From the NCBI RefSeq assembly GCF_949628215.1, contig NC_134284.1, forward strand, positions 310,001 through 374,000: a stretch of 64,000 nucleotides of DNA, read 5' to 3'. Numbering within the stretch: position 1 is the stretch's first letter; each line of letters opens with the position of its first letter. Source of the DNA: Phalacrocorax aristotelis (taxonomy: Eukaryota; Chordata; Aves; Suliformes; Phalacrocoracidae). Of the stretch, positions 1-12,900 are shown piece after piece. Below the pieces are notes generated by a model that saw only the letters and a list, made by a program, of their open reading frames with translations, ran no database searches and was not told the DNA's origin. Position numbers and translations under genes: made by a program.

Positions 1-1140
1 TTAAGCTTGGGACTCATTTTATTTGCGTTCAAGATCATGCTGTAAGGGCTTTTTGCTAAGGCTAGAGAAAGGAAGTTGAAGTACCATTCATATGGTATCA
101 TTCATCCTCAAGAGTTAGAGCTTTAAATGGAGATCAGAAAGTTATTAATAAAATGGTGTGGTTTTGCAACTAACCAACATTCACACTCTACAGAAATAAT
201 GTGTGCATGCACAGCTGAGCCAGGAAGACAAGGGGACATTTTGCACCCCCACCAGGGACAAATCCAGCCCCACAGCGGGAGGTAGGAATTTCTCCCCATC
301 TTCCAGCAAGGAAAGAATTTGGTTTTCCCCTAACATTTTTGTTAGTGGATCTTGCTCACACAGTCATGATCTTGAATATTATCCAGTTCTGCACTAACTT
401 TCTCCTCTCTCCCCATATTAATCACCAGGTAGATCCTGTTACAGCCTCTCACAGATACCTGCACCATGCAGGTGGGAAGCACGGCACATCCTGCAGACCA
501 AGCCGGGTGGCAGACTGGCCTCAGGGAGTCACACTCCTGCCTTTGTGCCAGCTAGAGTACCATGCTGTTCCTGGAGGCTGGCCCACAGCCCCAAAGCCTG
601 CACAGAGCTTATCTTCCCAGGAAATAACACCTGGGTAGGACACAACCTTGACAAGTCAGGTAATTTACCATGATGCTCCACACAGCTCTTCCTCACATTA
701 GCTTTTGAATACCACACAGAAAGGCTCTTGGCAGGACCCATTGGTTGGGATGTAGCCAGGCCCAATATGAAAATGCAACTCATCTGTAAACCAACAACCA
801 AACTGGCATTTAACAGAGTGACTTAATATGCTGCTGTTGAATCATGACCTGGTTTCTTAGAGAAGTTCAAGAATGACCTTCAGCTCACAACGTGGACTTG
901 TGTTTCAGAGATTTGAAGACATGAGATCTATCCCCAGGGACTCTGCTGGTACTCTCTCTGTAGTGACAATAGCGACAGTGCATATGCACCCATAATTTAT
1001 TGCAAAAACAAGTCCTTCTGCACAAGACCTTGTTCACTCAGATGTTCTCTGCCATGGATTCAGCCCTGCGGCATGCAACATTGTCTTCTAATAGTGGAAA
1101 AACTCATGGTCTATTTGTCAGTGAAGATTTGAGAATACCA

Positions 1141-1530
1141 GGCTGTTGGCATTTTGTTTAGAAGCCAAATGATATTCCATTTTAATTAATTTTTCAGTTA
1201 CTGCATTGCTCCAATTCCAGGACTCAGCAATCAATTTGAACTGACAAGACCTCAGAGCCATGCTCTGCTCCTGCTTGCGTCTCCATTTGCAAAGGCATTA
1301 AATTCGCCTCCACAATAGCAAATTTAATCAAGGATGGTACATACCAATGAAGAATCATTAAATGGGTTCATATATGCCTGTCAAATATGAAAACCCCAGT
1401 ATTACGCTCTGCAGGCCTCTGTCGTTCTAGACTTCAATCACATTATTAATGGAGGCCTCCTCAGCAGCCTCTCTGCTCTGCCATTAAATCACTGTCAATC
1501 AAGAAAGAGCTGGGCATATAAGGAAGAGCA
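1141..1530. promoter_or_regulatory. Candidate conserved non-coding element in GALNT16 intron 1
   Basis: This AT-rich, non-repetitive block has closely spaced TAAT/ATTA cores, including TTTTAATTAATTTTTC near 1,182, CATTAAAT runs near 1,297, 1,358 and 1,482, ACATTATTAATGG near 1,440, and TCAATC motifs near 1,229 and 1,496. Such density of homeodomain-type sites without low-complexity repetition resembles vertebrate developmental enhancers. No coding frame runs through it. This is pattern recognition only; conservation has not been tested. Confidence 0.25.
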
Positions 1531-4500
1531 CAGCCATTGAAGTGGGCATCACAAAAATGCACGCATCTGGCATTCTTGAAATACACCCAGGACAGGTATG
1601 GCCAAACTCACTGCTCACGGAAACACAGTTCTCCCCATGCACAAAGTGCCACGGTCCCTCACACGGCCACTTGTCTCATTCTGCAGGTGCAAACTGCGGC
1701 AAAATAAAGTCAATGATTGCAATGACCAGCAAGGATCTTTAAAATCCATTACTCCATCAATCCCCATCAATGCCCAGAAAGGGCAGCCATCACTTGACTC
1801 CGCACATAGAGTGCTAACAGTTCTGTTGCAAGACTTACATTGCAAGATCATCCTGTAAATATGCAGCCTCTGGCTTATATTGTTAGGAGAACTCACAGCT
1901 TTCAGAAGAAAGGGATAATTTTTGCCTTCACAGCTGCAGAAGAGAAAAAGGTGGATACCTAGAAATTGAAAACCCAGATGGTGAAGATAAGGGACATTTG
2001 ATTTGAAAATCAAGTTTTGTAATACTTGAATGTTTGTGGTCAGCAATAACACCACTAGAGAAACCTTGGGCTATAGCTCATTTTTGGCCTGCCTAAACTA
2101 TAAGTCTGATCAGGAGTTTTGGGGAGTTGCTGGTTTTGAGTTCATTTATTAAAAGATGTGTCTGACATTTTTCTCCACATATTCAACTAGTGAGAGTTTT
2201 GACCCAATTTTCATTTTCAGAAGGCTCCCAGAGCCCTGCAGTCCAGTCCCAGTTTCCTCACACCACACAAAGACTGCACTCCTAACAGCCCTCACCACAG
2301 CTACCTGGCTCACAACCCAGCCACCAGCTCAGCAGTTTTCACCCTGCAAGCATGTTTTCAAACTAAAAGTTCATGCATGTGTCATAAGAAAAATTTGGGT
2401 GTCTGTTTCTGATAGCTGTGGCTGTGCCCCTAACCTTTTGCTTCCCAGGAGTGTTGTGTGAGTATAACTGATGCTGTCAAGGAAGACAGTTTTCATTTCT
2501 CAAGCTCCATCATTTTTTTAAATTATCTTCTTCCATAATATGACAGCTGAGTATAACCAGTAGGACTGAGTGAACTCCATTCACATCTGGGCAGCATAGC
2601 AGCCCAGCTACCACCTCCCATTGCCTAGGAGCACCAGGCAGGTGCATTTTTTACCACGCAGATTTATTTCTCCAGAGAGAGCATGGCTCCAAAAAGCCAC
2701 CAACGATGTGATGGCCAAAGAATCTCCCCTGGGCCTTCAGCAGCCTTCCTAAATATGAACGAAAAATAAAACCTAGACACATTCAGTCGTGTCGCAGCTC
2801 CATGAAAACCACAGTGTTGCTCACAAGGATGAGCTCTGCTTGCTTCTCTCTACAGAGAGCACCACGAAGCACAGAGGCATTGTTTGTGTTCAGAAGAACA
2901 CAACGTAAAAATCTAAGTGTGCTGTAAATTACTAGTGAAATCCAGTGGCAAAATTCCCAGTGACATCAGCAGGACAGGATTTCAGCCACAACAAAAATAC
3001 AAACAGAGGGATACAAGCACACAGAGTACTCATCAAGGCCCCGGTTTTCCACTACCTTTCAGTTGTTCACACTCATGATTTTATTATGACCTATAGGAAA
3101 AAAATCAAACTGTTTAACAGACTGGACTTCTTACAAATATTTGCCCTGGAAAATGGCTTGTGTTTAAAAACCATTCTAACTAATATGTTCTTAAATAGCC
3201 TTCATTACCCAGAAGACAAATAATGTATAAATTTCTAGCTGGAGGTTGTGGTGGCAAGGTTAAGGTTAAATGCAATACAGCTTAATAGAGACATGGACTC
3301 TGAATGCAATTCATCTTCTCCCAAACAGAAAAAGATGATGAGACATTCTTCACATTTCTGTCTCGCTCGTGTTGGGTTTTAGCATTTCTGGCTCCAGAAG
3401 GGAACATGGAGATGAACAAACATGAACAAAAGAAATGCTGACAGATTTCTTCAAAGCAGATTTAAAAAAAGAATTCATAAAACCAAAAGCAGAGCCATGG
3501 TTACAAGTGTGGGGACAGCAGCACCAAAGATATCACAAAATAAACTTTAAAAAAACAAACCAGAAAACAAGCCACCAAAAGACTTGAAAGAACTGTTAGA
3601 GAGGGAACAAGATGCGGGAGGCCTACCCTTAAATGAAAAAAGGTGAATGTGAAAGAGAAATTAAATTGTAACTCTGCATTACACAGTCTGTAATAAACAT
3701 TTCTTACTGTAGCTGGTTGAATGTAAAAGGTATTCTATAACAAGTCTGAAGGTGACAGGGCTACAGAGCAACAGCGCCCAGGCAATACATTCACCTGTGT
3801 GCCCTGTAGAGTGGCAGTCTATTGCTGCCACTGCTGATGGTCTGACCAGCAACACACCCAACGCCAATAAAGAATAAAACTCTTTAGCAGAGCAGCACCT
3901 CCTACCGAATAAAAGGCATTTAATGGTTCAAATCTTTTTTTTTGATTAGCACAAAGGCAGCTCCCACTAAGACCTCTACAGCCACGGGGTGTGAGCCAGA
4001 GCATGCACAGAAGCTCTCATGCCCATTGAGTAACATTCACTGCTCAGGATCCAGCCAATTGCCAGGACAGCATCTTTAAATCTTTCTCTGTAATTAACAG
4101 ATGTTTAAGCAACATAAGTTGCTCTGCCTCTCTGAAACCAGTGATGAGAGATGTACTGATCTTTTAGAGGAGCACATTTTCAGGACTTTATCTGCCTTAG
4201 TTGACAGGCACTTCACTGTCTGTCAATATACATATTACTTCATCCAGCTCTCTCCCTTGCCCCCTCCATCCCAAACCAGTATTAACAGGCATATTTAAGC
4301 TTGTAGAGTCAAGAACTCAGCACATAGGGCAATTCCGAATTACAGCACAAAGCTAGTTTTACCATGCATGTCCACTACCAGCCTTAACTGGCATGACTGT
4401 GCATAACTACATGCCAACACGTGCCCTCACACAGGCGACTGAGCTCCCTGGAGTTCTTCCCTTGCTTCCCTGTAATCGCTTCATCCCTAGGGGAGCCGGA

Positions 4501-7500
4501 GCAGCAGCAAGCCAGAGAAATCCTTGCATTACAAGAGGCAGCTTCCTTTTCACATGCCAGGATCCTTTCAGGATCATCCCTCAGAGAGGGCTGCAGGGAA
4601 ACAAGACCTCCTTCAGGAAGCAGCATTTCAAGGTCTTTTCTCCTCTTCAAAGCCAGGCCTTCTCAGGACAGGTCGTCTTCTCTCCTAACATCAGCCTTCA
4701 TAGTTATAGCAAGGTCCCTTACACCTCCATAATTACCCAGTGAAAGTTCCTTCCCTTTTCCTCCTGCCCTATTGCCCAGTGCTGCCATATTTTTGGGGAG
4801 ATGCATGTGGCAGGGAAGGTGGCTGAGTTACCAAGACACCCGATGCTTTAAGGGTGCTTTGGAAGAACCTGCTCCACCTCAGCCAGAAACTCAAAGCTCT
4901 CTGCTGCTGGGACCTCCCCTCCTTCTTCATTGATTCTAATGCTGCCCATAACAGAGTGAAAATGGAAAACAAGAATGAAAAAACAAAACCTAGAACCACT
5001 GCACATACAACTAAACACCATGCCAGGGAAGAAGCTGAGGTCCCTTGGCCTTCTCCCAGGCTTGCCATTGAGTGTGCTGCTGGAAGCTGCGAATGACACA
5101 CTATATGCAAAATTAGTTTGTCTTCTCCAACCAATCAAAGCCCCCCCCCAAAACCCAATGAGAGGCTAAGGTTTTCTTAAACTCAAAATACAGGATATTC
5201 CAACACCGATCCCATAATCGGCCATTTCTGCTCAGCCATAACAGTGCTGTGAAGTGTATTTGGCCCTTCATCTCTCATTGCCTGGGTGGGTAGTGAACGA
5301 GCAATGACAGATGCATACCAACAGCCTGCAACTGCTCCTAGCCTGCCTCAGAGGCAGCAGTAGATCTCATACTTGGAAAGATCCCAGGTATCATAAACCT
5401 GCTGCTGTTCTCCCTTTACAGCATCATTTCTGTCTCTGACTATACAACAACCAGGGCACAGGCTATAAAGCCCAAGCGTGCAGTTGATACAGAGATCTGT
5501 TTGCATTTTCAGATGTTTGTTACCCTAGCAATACCATAGTAATTTTTAGTTTGTTTTGTTGCTTTTGGGTTTTTTTTTTTAAAGCTAGGTTTTTATCCAG
5601 TGCAAACAGAGCCAGTTCCCAGTTCTGTGAGAAGGAAATTAATACTCACGGTGTGCTGCAGACACGGCGGGGCCTGCTACTTGGGAGCAGGGGGCTGAGA
5701 GACGCCCAGCTCCTGCCTCACACCTCACTGCAATTGCAGGGCTCTGCCCACTTCATTCACCAAAGCCATTCCTGATGCCTGCACCCAGCATGGTGTTGCT
5801 GCCTATCCACACTGATGAGTACCATGCTACTCTGCCTCCTTACCTCCTCGGCGAGCTCTTGTGATTAGCTTTTCTCAGAAAAATCATCAGAATGTTATGA
5901 GCATCCACTTTCAGCTTCTCCCCTAAACAGCTCAGCCAAAAGCAGCTTACAAGACCAGCACAAATAATGTAAAGCCACCTTTTCCTTCAATGCTGAAGTC
6001 TACTTCCAGGGTCTAGTAGGGATCTACAGAAGATTTAATACAACTAATCATAAGGGTATTTTCCAGAACTTCCATAACATACATTGGTCAACAGCTTGTT
6101 TTTTCAGCAAGTCATTCACAGGCTACTCCAGGGAATCCGGAAAAAGATGAAACATAATTACATAATTAAATGTGGTCATGTTCAGAGTCAATGATAGCCA
6201 AGGGAGAATCCCTCCAGAAGCAGAAAGGTATCCTTTTGCAAGAAGCCTTTTTTTTTTTCGTTTTTTTAAAAAGAGCCAAACATTCGGTATGTTTGGGTAA
6301 TTTGGGAAAGCTGAACCTTCAAGCAACCAATGCCTCAACTAGGCAGAACAGAAGAGCTTAGCAGCACATTTTTCATTAGAAACTCGCAGTTAAACAACAG
6401 AAAACTGCCTCACAGTATCAAATCTTTGTAAAGTACATCCACCATAAGATGGAGCAATTTTTGCAAACCTACCCTCCTGATTTGCTAGGACTGCATACTA
6501 CCCCTTTCTGTATGTCAGCTTGCAGAGGATAACTGCCTGGTACTGTTCCTGCAAATGAATAATCAGTCCTCAAATGCAGGCAGTAGAGGTTTGTACTGTG
6601 ATGCTAAAGGCCTGTGGTTGATACATATCTGTCAGGCATGTGAACAACAGAATGAATAATTGTTAAAGGAAAGTAGAAAGGTATCATTCAAAAGTCCACT
6701 GATTTTTAATCATAGATTAGGGAAGAAAGCCTGTTTATTTTTGGAGAAAGTAAGTGATGTCCTGCACCAAAAGCCTAACTCTAGCATGTGATGGACTGCT
6801 TCAGAAATGGCTTCCTTGGAGAGAGACAATTGACACAGACCACGCACCGTGGCGAAGGTGATGTAACAGCAATTTATATCTCTGCATTAACTAGTGTCAC
6901 ACAGTTCAACTCCTACTGTGCCAGGTCTGAGACATTATGACAGGTGTCAAGAGAAAAGAGATATGTATTTCAAAGGAGGGTCACTAACTTGGGAGCACCA
7001 AAACATCTAACAAAATCTCATGGGTTGAGGTACTACAACTTCACTGTCTCTCATTAGGTAGATATGTCGGTTCCCTTGGTAGATACAGGAAGGCATCCCT
7101 CTGACCTCCAGCGACTTTGCTCAGGAGGCCAAATAGCTTGACACTGTTTTGTTTGTACCCCTCAGAGCAGTAGAAGAAACTAGATCTGAATTACTACTTT
7201 AAATAAAAGTACAGAGATGACAAAAATCCTCTGTACTGTAAAAAAGTCTCCAGAAGTTATCACAATTGAAATACCATTACAGTTTGCACTCACAGCTGGG
7301 CTGCCACATGAACCTCAAGGGTGCCAATATACATGCACACAAATAACAGATCTCCCAGATAACAAATCTCCCAAACAACTCAGTTCAGAACCTGTGCACA
7401 TAGCCACACCTCAGGTTTCCTAAAAAATTATTGTCCCTTTCTTTCCTCATCTGAAAGTAAGGAAAGACTACAGGGATATTTAAATAGATGCTGTTCTCTG

Positions 7501-10500
7501 CAGTCTAAAGTGCAGAGGAAAAAGCACAAGGAAATTAAGTTGGTCCTATCTTTCACATTGCAATATACTTTCCCTCCAAATTAGCTTGCTTTATCAATCC
7601 TGCCTGGCTCTCTCCAAACTCTCCCATTCCATATCACTTAGATGCACTGAGTCAGAGTCCGTGAGACTTTATCTCCAGGTTAGTATTCACTCTCTGGGTT
7701 ATGGAGCCAGCATTTAGGCCACTGGCTCAAACTGCAAGGATATTTCCAGCAAGGCTGCTCCAGCAGACCTTAGAGATGACCTGAGGGCTGCAAGTCCAAA
7801 TGGCACCTTTGTACCTGGTCCCTCCACTCAGTGCCGAACTGGAGCTGGGGGTGCAGCAACCCCAGCAAATGACCATCTGTAACCTGACAACATCTTAGCA
7901 GATGTCAGCTCATACAAGTACTCCAGCACCCATCAAATATGGCTTTAACAGACTCCTTTCGTGATAAAGTAAAGAACAATATACCAGAACCAATTCCCAA
8001 ATTACTAATAAACTAGAGGGAGGCAGCAAGTGGCAAAAGCATATGTAGAGAACCCACCCCCCATCCTCTGTTTTCCCACACACATTTACCCCTTTGATCT
8101 TTTCCCAGAGCACCATGTTAACCTGCGTTAAGCACCAAGTTTTAAAGCAAGAGGGAAAGGAACTCCCTCAACTTCTTTTAATGTCACACTTCACTGCACA
8201 CTTCCATGACACCAGGCAAGTCAGAGTCATCATCCCTCTCATAGCCCCTGGTTAATACCAGGCTAACAACAAGAAATCCCTTTGCAGTCAAACCATCTGA
8301 AGCAAAATATTCCCAGAGGGTGTCTTCACCTCTGCCCAAGTGCTTTAACCTTGAGTACAAAAAATCAGTGGCCACAGAGCAAAAATGCTTTTCCTCAGGG
8401 ACCACAGCCAGCATCTGGTAGACACCAACTTGGTTTTCGTTCCTCCCGTCTCCATCCACGCTCCTTTCAAATACACCTCATGTGCCTCATTGTCTTCTCA
8501 GTCCAGTTACTGGCAGATGACCTCTGCCCCCAGGCCTCTCATGACCTAGCAGAGCTCCCATCTCCTGTTGGTACAGGGTTGTACTTGCTCAGCCTCTGCC
8601 TCTTTCACTGCCTAGAAAGGAGGCAGTACCCAGGGACAAGGGAAAACAACCATCTTTTGCAGGCAGGTGGAGGGATGTCTTAGTAAGACTAGTTCCTCCT
8701 GTGTTTCTTGACCTCCCAAGCACTGTCCCTACTGGCAGCTAGCAAAATCTGGAGGAATGGCACAGTTGTTCATGGTAACCTGCAGAGCAAAATATAAGAT
8801 CAGCGCCTTAACAGAGCAAGAGAAGCAGTAAGTGTCTGCAGGTTCTTAAATCAAATATTCTTGCTTCTTTCAGCAAGCTACCACAGCTGTCCATCCCTTC
8901 TTCCAGCTGCATGGCCCCAGCGAGATCTTTTGGAGAGCACAATCAATGATGTTCACAAGACCACAGCAATGTCTTGCAGGGACCGTGAGAAGTGATTAAC
9001 TCTTCCTTTCCATCTCAGCTCAAAGGGAGAGCTGCAAAGCAGGAAACAGCTTCATAAAGCACCTACTTCCAGGTCTACCCAAGTCCTTCATCTGCATATT
9101 CTAAACCCAAAGTGTTTAATTAACTGCTTCCATTCACCATAAGGATACAAAAGACTTGGATTAAAATTTTAAGGAAAATATTGTCCTATAATTAAAAGAA
9201 CATAACAGTATTCTCTGCCTGGCAGCGGCCACTTTAAACTATTTTTATGCTTTTTGAGCCAGTAAGGCAATTTTACATTATTCACATCTTAAAGAATACT
9301 ACTTTCTAGAGAGGACTTTAATCAATTCATCCTCAGTGCTGTATGTGAGATTTTGCATGGAGGAATCCAATAAGCTATGGGTTGTCAGTGAATTCTTACC
9401 TATTTTAAGTCAATTCTTATCTATTCTAAGCACCTGTAACTCTTGTCCTCAGACATGCAACAGATCTTAAAATCATTCATGTCTGGGCCCCCAGACTGCA
9501 AAGCAGACATTTAAAAACTGCACAGAAACTGTTCAGGGTGGGGGCTGGAGGGTCTGGACAGAGAAGGCGTCACAGCCCACAGGTCAGTGACTATTCAAGC
9601 ATCTTAACTCCACGACAGTCTGTTCCTCTAAGAGTGACAGGCACTGCACACTTGAGAACAAGGACAGGCAGAAATTCTTGCTGTACCCTCCTTCATTTTG
9701 AGATATTTATTTAAATTCCAACTTAATGTCCACTTAAACTTGAGAAACCTCATGCTCAAATAAATAAATCTTCCAGGCAAGACTTTCCATCCGATTGTAT
9801 TCGGCAGAGAAGACACTTTTATGTCATGGGTTAGGGATGAGAGTATGGAAAACAAGGGGATGAAGAAAATTTCTTAACACTTTAATGCCAAAAGAAAAAT
9901 GCAAGGAGTGTGCAGAGAACATCTGCAATAAAGCACTCACTGAAGAGCAGGTCTTAAACACATGGACAAACACTCGTCTCCTCTCTAGTAATACCACGGT
10001 TCTCCTCACTTTTGTACTTAGAGGACAGAAGCAGCTGAAAATCACAACTTTTACCTACTGTGAGAACCAGAGTGGGATTTGGCCCAGTGGACTGTACCCA
10101 GCTGCTACAACACTGATCTCCTCAAAACATACTTTATCCGTAACTCATTTATGTGGGCTTCTCTTTCTGCCTCTGCCTGCCACACTGGTATTGCTTCTCA
10201 AGGTTCCTGGGGTGAAAGCAGAGTCTTTGCCAAGTTAAAAGAGAATACAAAATTTGTCTCCATGAGACAGCTTCCATAGATTCACTTCATTTTTAGGCAA
10301 GGGAAGGAAACAGTTCTTCTTAGCAATATCTTTATACTGGGATACCCATTGGGGAAGGAAGAAAGGAGACAAACCAGCTAAAAGAAAATTTCCCTGAGGA
10401 GACAGGTGAGGATTATTGGCCAAAAGACCCCACCAAAACCAACTCTCCAGCAGTCTAATTGTTCCCACTAGCTTCAGAGGAGAGCCCTGCTGCACCTGCA

Positions 10501-10899
10501 GGCATTTCAAATGATGCTTACATGCTCTGGAGCCAGCAAGCCATTCTTGCATTATTCTCTGCAAGAGAGACAGACCCTTCAAAACTTGAATGTAAGCAAT
10601 TAATCTGTGGTGCTGGAAGCTAGGTTTCACACACAACAACCCAACAAGCAATTTTAATCTCCAGTTCTTAGAGTTCTTCACAGCCAATGGACTTTCTTTT
10701 CTTCAGGCACTTTCAAAATGGCATCCCTTGGTCAGCTGAACTGGAGGTGGTGGGAGGACAGAGGGGAGAGAAGCAGGATGGCAAGATCTACTTGTGCCCC
10801 AAACTAGGCTGTTGATTTTGAAATGATCAGAGTAAATTATCTCCTTGCACTCTATCCCTTCCTTTGCTAGTGGCAGTATGGGAGAGGAGAACGCATATT

Positions 10900-11290
10900 T
10901 TCAGAGAGGTTTGCTATTAAAAATTTAAACACGCCATGATTTTCCCCTTTATCACTGCAGATCTATAAATTTTTGAATATGCAAGTTTTAAGCACCTCCT
11001 GATCAGCAGATAGCAAGCCTTGTGGAGCTACCTTAACCCAAAAGTCAGTAATTCATTAAATAATTAAAAGCATAATAGCAGCAGCACAGCAGTGTCATAT
11101 GGAACCTCATCTCTGTCTGCAGACACCAAGGACTGCTACATTTCATAGAAATAGGAAACAACAGACACATATCTGCTGATGTAATTAACCTCTATCCCCT
11201 GCCATATTAACAAAAGAAAGATGCCCATGTTCATGATGAATTCTTCTAATTAAGAACGCTGTGCAAATGGCATCCGTCTCACCTGAGGAA
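10900..11290. promoter_or_regulatory. Second candidate conserved non-coding element in GALNT16 intron 1
   Basis: The block is AT-rich and unique-looking. It contains TAATTCATTAAATAATTAAAAG near 11,048, GATGTAATTAACC near 11,175, TTCTAATTAAGAACG near 11,245 and an E-box-like CACCTG near 11,280. It resembles the block at 1.1-1.5 kb in the spacing of TAATTA cores. Function is inferred from composition only. Confidence 0.22.
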
Positions 11291-11757
11291 CTTTATCTTA
11301 ACCAGCAACTGAGTTCAAGGATGCAACTGAATTTTATAGCTAGGTAAGCACAAATTACAGTGACAGTTTTCCTTCTGCTAGGCAGGAGCTGATGAACCAT
11401 CCCTAGACAACTCATTACTGTTTGCCTCATTCGAGCCACTCATTACAAGGGCCTTCACCTTGCAGCACTACAAGATGTCACACTTGCAAACAGACGCCTG
11501 AGCACTCTTGGTGCTTCATCCCAAAGAGACCCCAAGAGGAGAAGCATCATCCTTTGGGGGCAAAGCATGCTGGCAGTGTGCTTCAGAGGGGTATATTCAC
11601 TTCATTTTTCCTTGATCCACCTCCCCTCCCTGCAAAACAGCTGTGCCTATTTGCACATGCACTTAAGCTCTAGGGAAAGGGATGTCAGTCAAATGCCCAG
11701 TGGGAAAGACATTTGAAGAGAAAGTCAACGGAGCCTGAGCAATCAGTATAAATCAAG

Positions 11758-11825
11758 ACTTTAACCTTTCTGAGCCTCCCTCAGACTCTTGATCTGTAAA
11801 AGAAGATGCTTAACCACTTGCTAGA
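11758..11825 (+). repeat. Possible MIR-like SINE fragment
   Basis: The string of TTAACCTTTCTGAGCCT, then CCTCAGACT and ATCTGTAAAAGAAGATG follows the order of the MIR core (accept-tail 'acctctctgtgcctcagttt ... atctgtaaaat'). The match is short and diverged, so the call is tentative. Confidence 0.35.
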
Positions 11826-12744
11826 TTTCTGAAGAGTCAAGTGCATCAGATGCGTCGATGCAAAAAATGTATATTACCAAAAGGCAAAACATTTGGGAAG
11901 TGGGAGAAAGAAAACAAGAGGTTAAGGTAGATAATTTTCTGCAGCTTTAACCAAGTGTCATTAGTGCCTGTGCTATAACAGAGTCAGAAGTTAGAGCACT
12001 ATCCCAGCCTGACCACAGCAGCCTTGAAGCTTGGACTGTAAAGTCAACCCTGCAGCTCCATCATAGCAGGATGGCCAAGCACCATCAGACTGGCTAAAAG
12101 AGCTTCCATGCCCAGGAGCAGGCCCACACAGCAGCCTCGTTCATGTTCCGTCCCGGGGTAGCACAGAGCTGACGCGCCAACAGTGCTGAAGGACCTCCGC
12201 TGCCACCACAGATGGAGCTGAGGCACGTCTCTGCAGAGACCATGTCCCTGAAGTGGCTCCAAAGCGAGCACGCAGCTGCCCATCAACAACTCGGTCTCTA
12301 CCAACACTGAGAAACCACCCATATGCTCAAAGCACACCACAACATGGGTAAGTTGTCTGCAAAGATGCGGCCCAAGAGACTTATTTCTTTTTTTTTTTTT
12401 TTTAATGTACTATATATCTCACTGCCTCCACAGCCACAAGCACAATTTGGACTTGAAAATCTGATGAGGACAGTCCAGCTTCTGTCCTTTTATCACTTTT
12501 ATTAGTTGCAGGAATATGCTCTTACAAGAATACAGTGAAAGACAGTAGCAGGTAGGACACAGCCTTTCCTCATAAATCCTGTTGTTCAGCACACACAGTT
12601 CACTGTGCAGCACCTTTAACATCTTTCTCTTGCAGCAGATCATCCCTGACCCTGATCAGCGTTTCTGCTAATCCTGTTCTTGGTTCAAATGTGTACAAAG
12701 CATGAACTCAACCAAATGTTTTGCTAAAGGTCACGTCATCTGCA

Positions 12745-12900
12745 GGCCTTTACAAAACTTGCAGGCTAAGCCTCCCAGAAGTCCTGTGACGCAGATCAAA
12801 GCCTCCATTTTAGACTTCAGAGAAACTGAGGCATGGAAGCCTGTAAGGAGGGTGAGTTTGCAGCGCAGTCAGTAGGCCAGCCCAACTCCCAGTCCACAGG
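12745..12900 (-). repeat. MIR-family SINE fossil
   Basis: Read on the minus strand, the segment has CATGCCTCAGTTTCTCTG followed by TCTAAAATGGAGG and, further on, GTCACAGGACTTCTGGGAGGC and TTTTGTAAAGGCC. This is the order of the MIR core: a 'cctcagtttcc' box, 'tctgtaaaatggg', 'cacagggttgttgtgaggat', then 'tgtaaagcgc'. It is diverged but collinear over about 150 bases. It lies inside GALNT16 intron 1. Confidence 0.6.
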
